Assembly (NCBI GenBank): GCA_903844685.1
Contig: CAIMUM010000016.1
Span: 1-32,602 of the forward strand
Reading direction: 5' to 3'
From: an uncultured Dehalococcoidia bacterium
GTDB taxonomy: Bacteria > Chloroflexota > Dehalococcoidia > GIF9 > UBA5629
DNA length: 32,602 nt
Shown: in pieces, positions 31,548-32,602 of the stretch
Numbering within the stretch: position 1 is the first letter of the stretch
Layout: every line of letters begins with the position of its first letter
The notes under the pieces: model-generated
Databases searched by the model: none
What the model saw: only the letters and a program-made list of their open reading frames with translations
What the model was told of the DNA's origin: nothing
Translations under genes and position numbers: made by a program

Positions 31548-32602
31548 ATGCCGCGTGCCGAATTGACAGTGAACGATCTGCGTAACCTGGAAAGCAGGAT
31601 AAAGGATAAATCAGCCGAAATAGGGGTAGTAGGCCTGGGTTACGTGGGGTTGCCCCTGGCTTTGGCCTTTGCCGAGGCCGGATTCAACGTAACCGGCATT
31701 GATTCAGACAAGGGACGGGTTAACAAGATTATCCGTGGTATCTCCTATCTGCTTGATATAGGATCAACCCGTTTAAAGAAGGCCGTTGCCAGCGGGCGCT
31801 TGAAAGCAACAACCAGCCAATCAGTCCTACGCAGGGTAGACACGATCATTATCTGTGTACCTACACCCCTGACCAAAAACAAGGAACCGGATTTAACCTA
31901 TATCGTGAGCGCCACCAATGATATCGCACGTTACCTGCGCCTGGGCCACCTGGTAATACTGGAAAGCACTACTTACCCGGGAACCACGCGTGAAATCGTT
32001 CTTCCATTGCTGGAATCAACCGGGCTAAGGGTGGGTATCGATTATTTCCTGACCTTTTCGCCGGAGCGCATCGACCCCGGCAGCAGAAAATTCACCATAA
32101 GGAATACACCCAAGGTAGTCGGCGGCATGGAGCCTAAATCCACCAAACTTGCAGCACTGCTCTACGCACATGTTTCAGACAAAGTGCTGGAGGTTTCTAC
32201 CCCCGAGGTAGCTGAAATGGACAAGGTCTTCGAAAACGTTTTCCGCAGCGTCAACATAGCCCTGGTAAACGAATTAGCCAAACTGTGTGAAAAGATGAAT
32301 ATAAATGTGTGGGAAGTCATCAAGTGCGCTTCAAGCAAACCTTTCGGTTATATGCCTTTTTATCCCGGACCGGGGGTGGGCGGCCATTGCATTCCATTAG
32401 ACCCTTACTACCTTGCCAGCAAAGCCAGGGAATATTTATTTCACACAAGATTCATCGAACTTGCCGCTGAGATCAATGAAACCATGCCCGAATACATAGT
32501 CGAGCGTATCATTGATACCCTTAATACCCGCAGCAAAAGTGTGAAAGGGTCCAGGATACTTGTACTGGGCGTCGCCTATAAAAAAGACATCGAAGATATC
32601 AG
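31548..32602 (+). CDS. Nucleotide-sugar dehydrogenase (UDP-GlcNAc/UDP-Glc 6-dehydrogenase family), 3' end outside window
   Basis: The frame from the ATG at 31548 stays open to the window end, giving 351 codons of an expected 430 or so. AGAGGAG lies 9 bases upstream. Motifs of the UDP-glucose/GDP-mannose dehydrogenase family appear in order: the Rossmann loop G-L-G-Y-V-G-L-P-L, C-V-P-T-P-L, E-S-T-T-Y-P-G-T-T, F-S-P-E-R-I-D-P-G, N-I-A-L-V-N-E-L-A, and the catalytic Cys in G-V-G-G-H-C-I-P-L-D-P. The enzyme oxidises a UDP-hexose or UDP-HexNAc to the uronic acid using two NAD+. The motif pattern is closer to WbpA/TviB-like UDP-GlcNAc dehydrogenases than to Ugd, but this is a judgement by eye. It should supply uronate precursors for surface polysaccharide. 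Confidence 0.92.
   Translation, partial: MPRAELTVNDLRNLESRIKDKSAEIGVVGLGYVGLPLALAFAEAGFNVTGIDSDKGRVNKIIRGISYLLDIGSTRLKKAVASGRLKATTSQSVLRRVDTIIICVPTPLTKNKEPDLTYIVSATNDIARYLRLGHLVILESTTYPGTTREIVLPLLESTGLRVGIDYFLTFSPERIDPGSRKFTIRNTPKVVGGMEPKSTKLAALLYAHVSDKVLEVSTPEVAEMDKVFENVFRSVNIALVNELAKLCEKMNINVWEVIKCASSKPFGYMPFYPGPGVGGHCIPLDPYYLASKAREYLFHTRFIELAAEINETMPEYIVERIIDTLNTRSKSVKGSRILVLGVAYKKDIEDI

Overview
The window reads as a chromosomal piece of a bacterium with moderate GC. The gene families fit an anaerobic Chloroflexota lineage, possibly Dehalococcoidia: acyl-CoA dehydrogenase, branched-chain-type substrate-binding lipoprotein, DUF3795, LemA/TPM, large secreted fibronectin-type proteins and a TackOD1 response regulator. 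This placement is inference from gene content only; no rRNA or marker gene is present. I saw no tRNA, rRNA, CRISPR array, insertion sequence or phage gene.

Layout. (1) 1-2207: the end of an acyl-CoA dehydrogenase, a strong bidirectional terminator, and a convergent, translationally coupled LemA-TPM pair. (2) 2292-3977: a zinc-ribbon-like DUF3795 protein with a clear promoter, then an orphan substrate-binding lipoprotein. (3) 10289-4005, minus strand: a carbohydrate operon with a near-consensus promoter, xylulokinase, a GH3 beta-glucosidase and a DUF3604 protein. The last gene is split in two by a one-base shift in a C7 run. (4) 10357-12525: a DUF47/PhoU-like protein, an RsbW-like anti-sigma kinase and a CDF-type membrane protein that lacks the usual metal ligands. 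(5) 12652-14792: an Ig-like lipoprotein and a lipoprotein with 12 TPR repeats. (6) 14940-24326: a 1,775-residue membrane-anchored polysaccharide deacetylase-like protein, a 402-base divergent intergenic region with possible RNA hairpins, and two tandem paralogous lipoproteins, each with two deacetylase-like domains. (7) 24351-32602: a minus-strand run of histidine kinase, OmpR-type regulator, TackOD1 regulator, processive GT2 glycosyltransferase and SDR sugar epimerase. A nucleotide-sugar dehydrogenase is transcribed divergently from it and runs off the window.

Working model (inference). The right-hand 12 kb looks like a surface polysaccharide module. The dehydrogenase and epimerase would make activated sugars and the GT2 protein would polymerise and export them. 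The lipoproteins and the giant anchored deacetylase could modify or bind the polymer outside the cell. The kinase/regulator pair and the TackOD1 protein would control it. The most unusual items are the TackOD1 regulator, which has a degenerate receiver and two tandem nuclease-like domains, the graded loss of active-site residues across the four duplicated deacetylase-like domains, the frameshifted DUF3604 gene, and several promoters placed so close to the start codon that the mRNAs may be leaderless.
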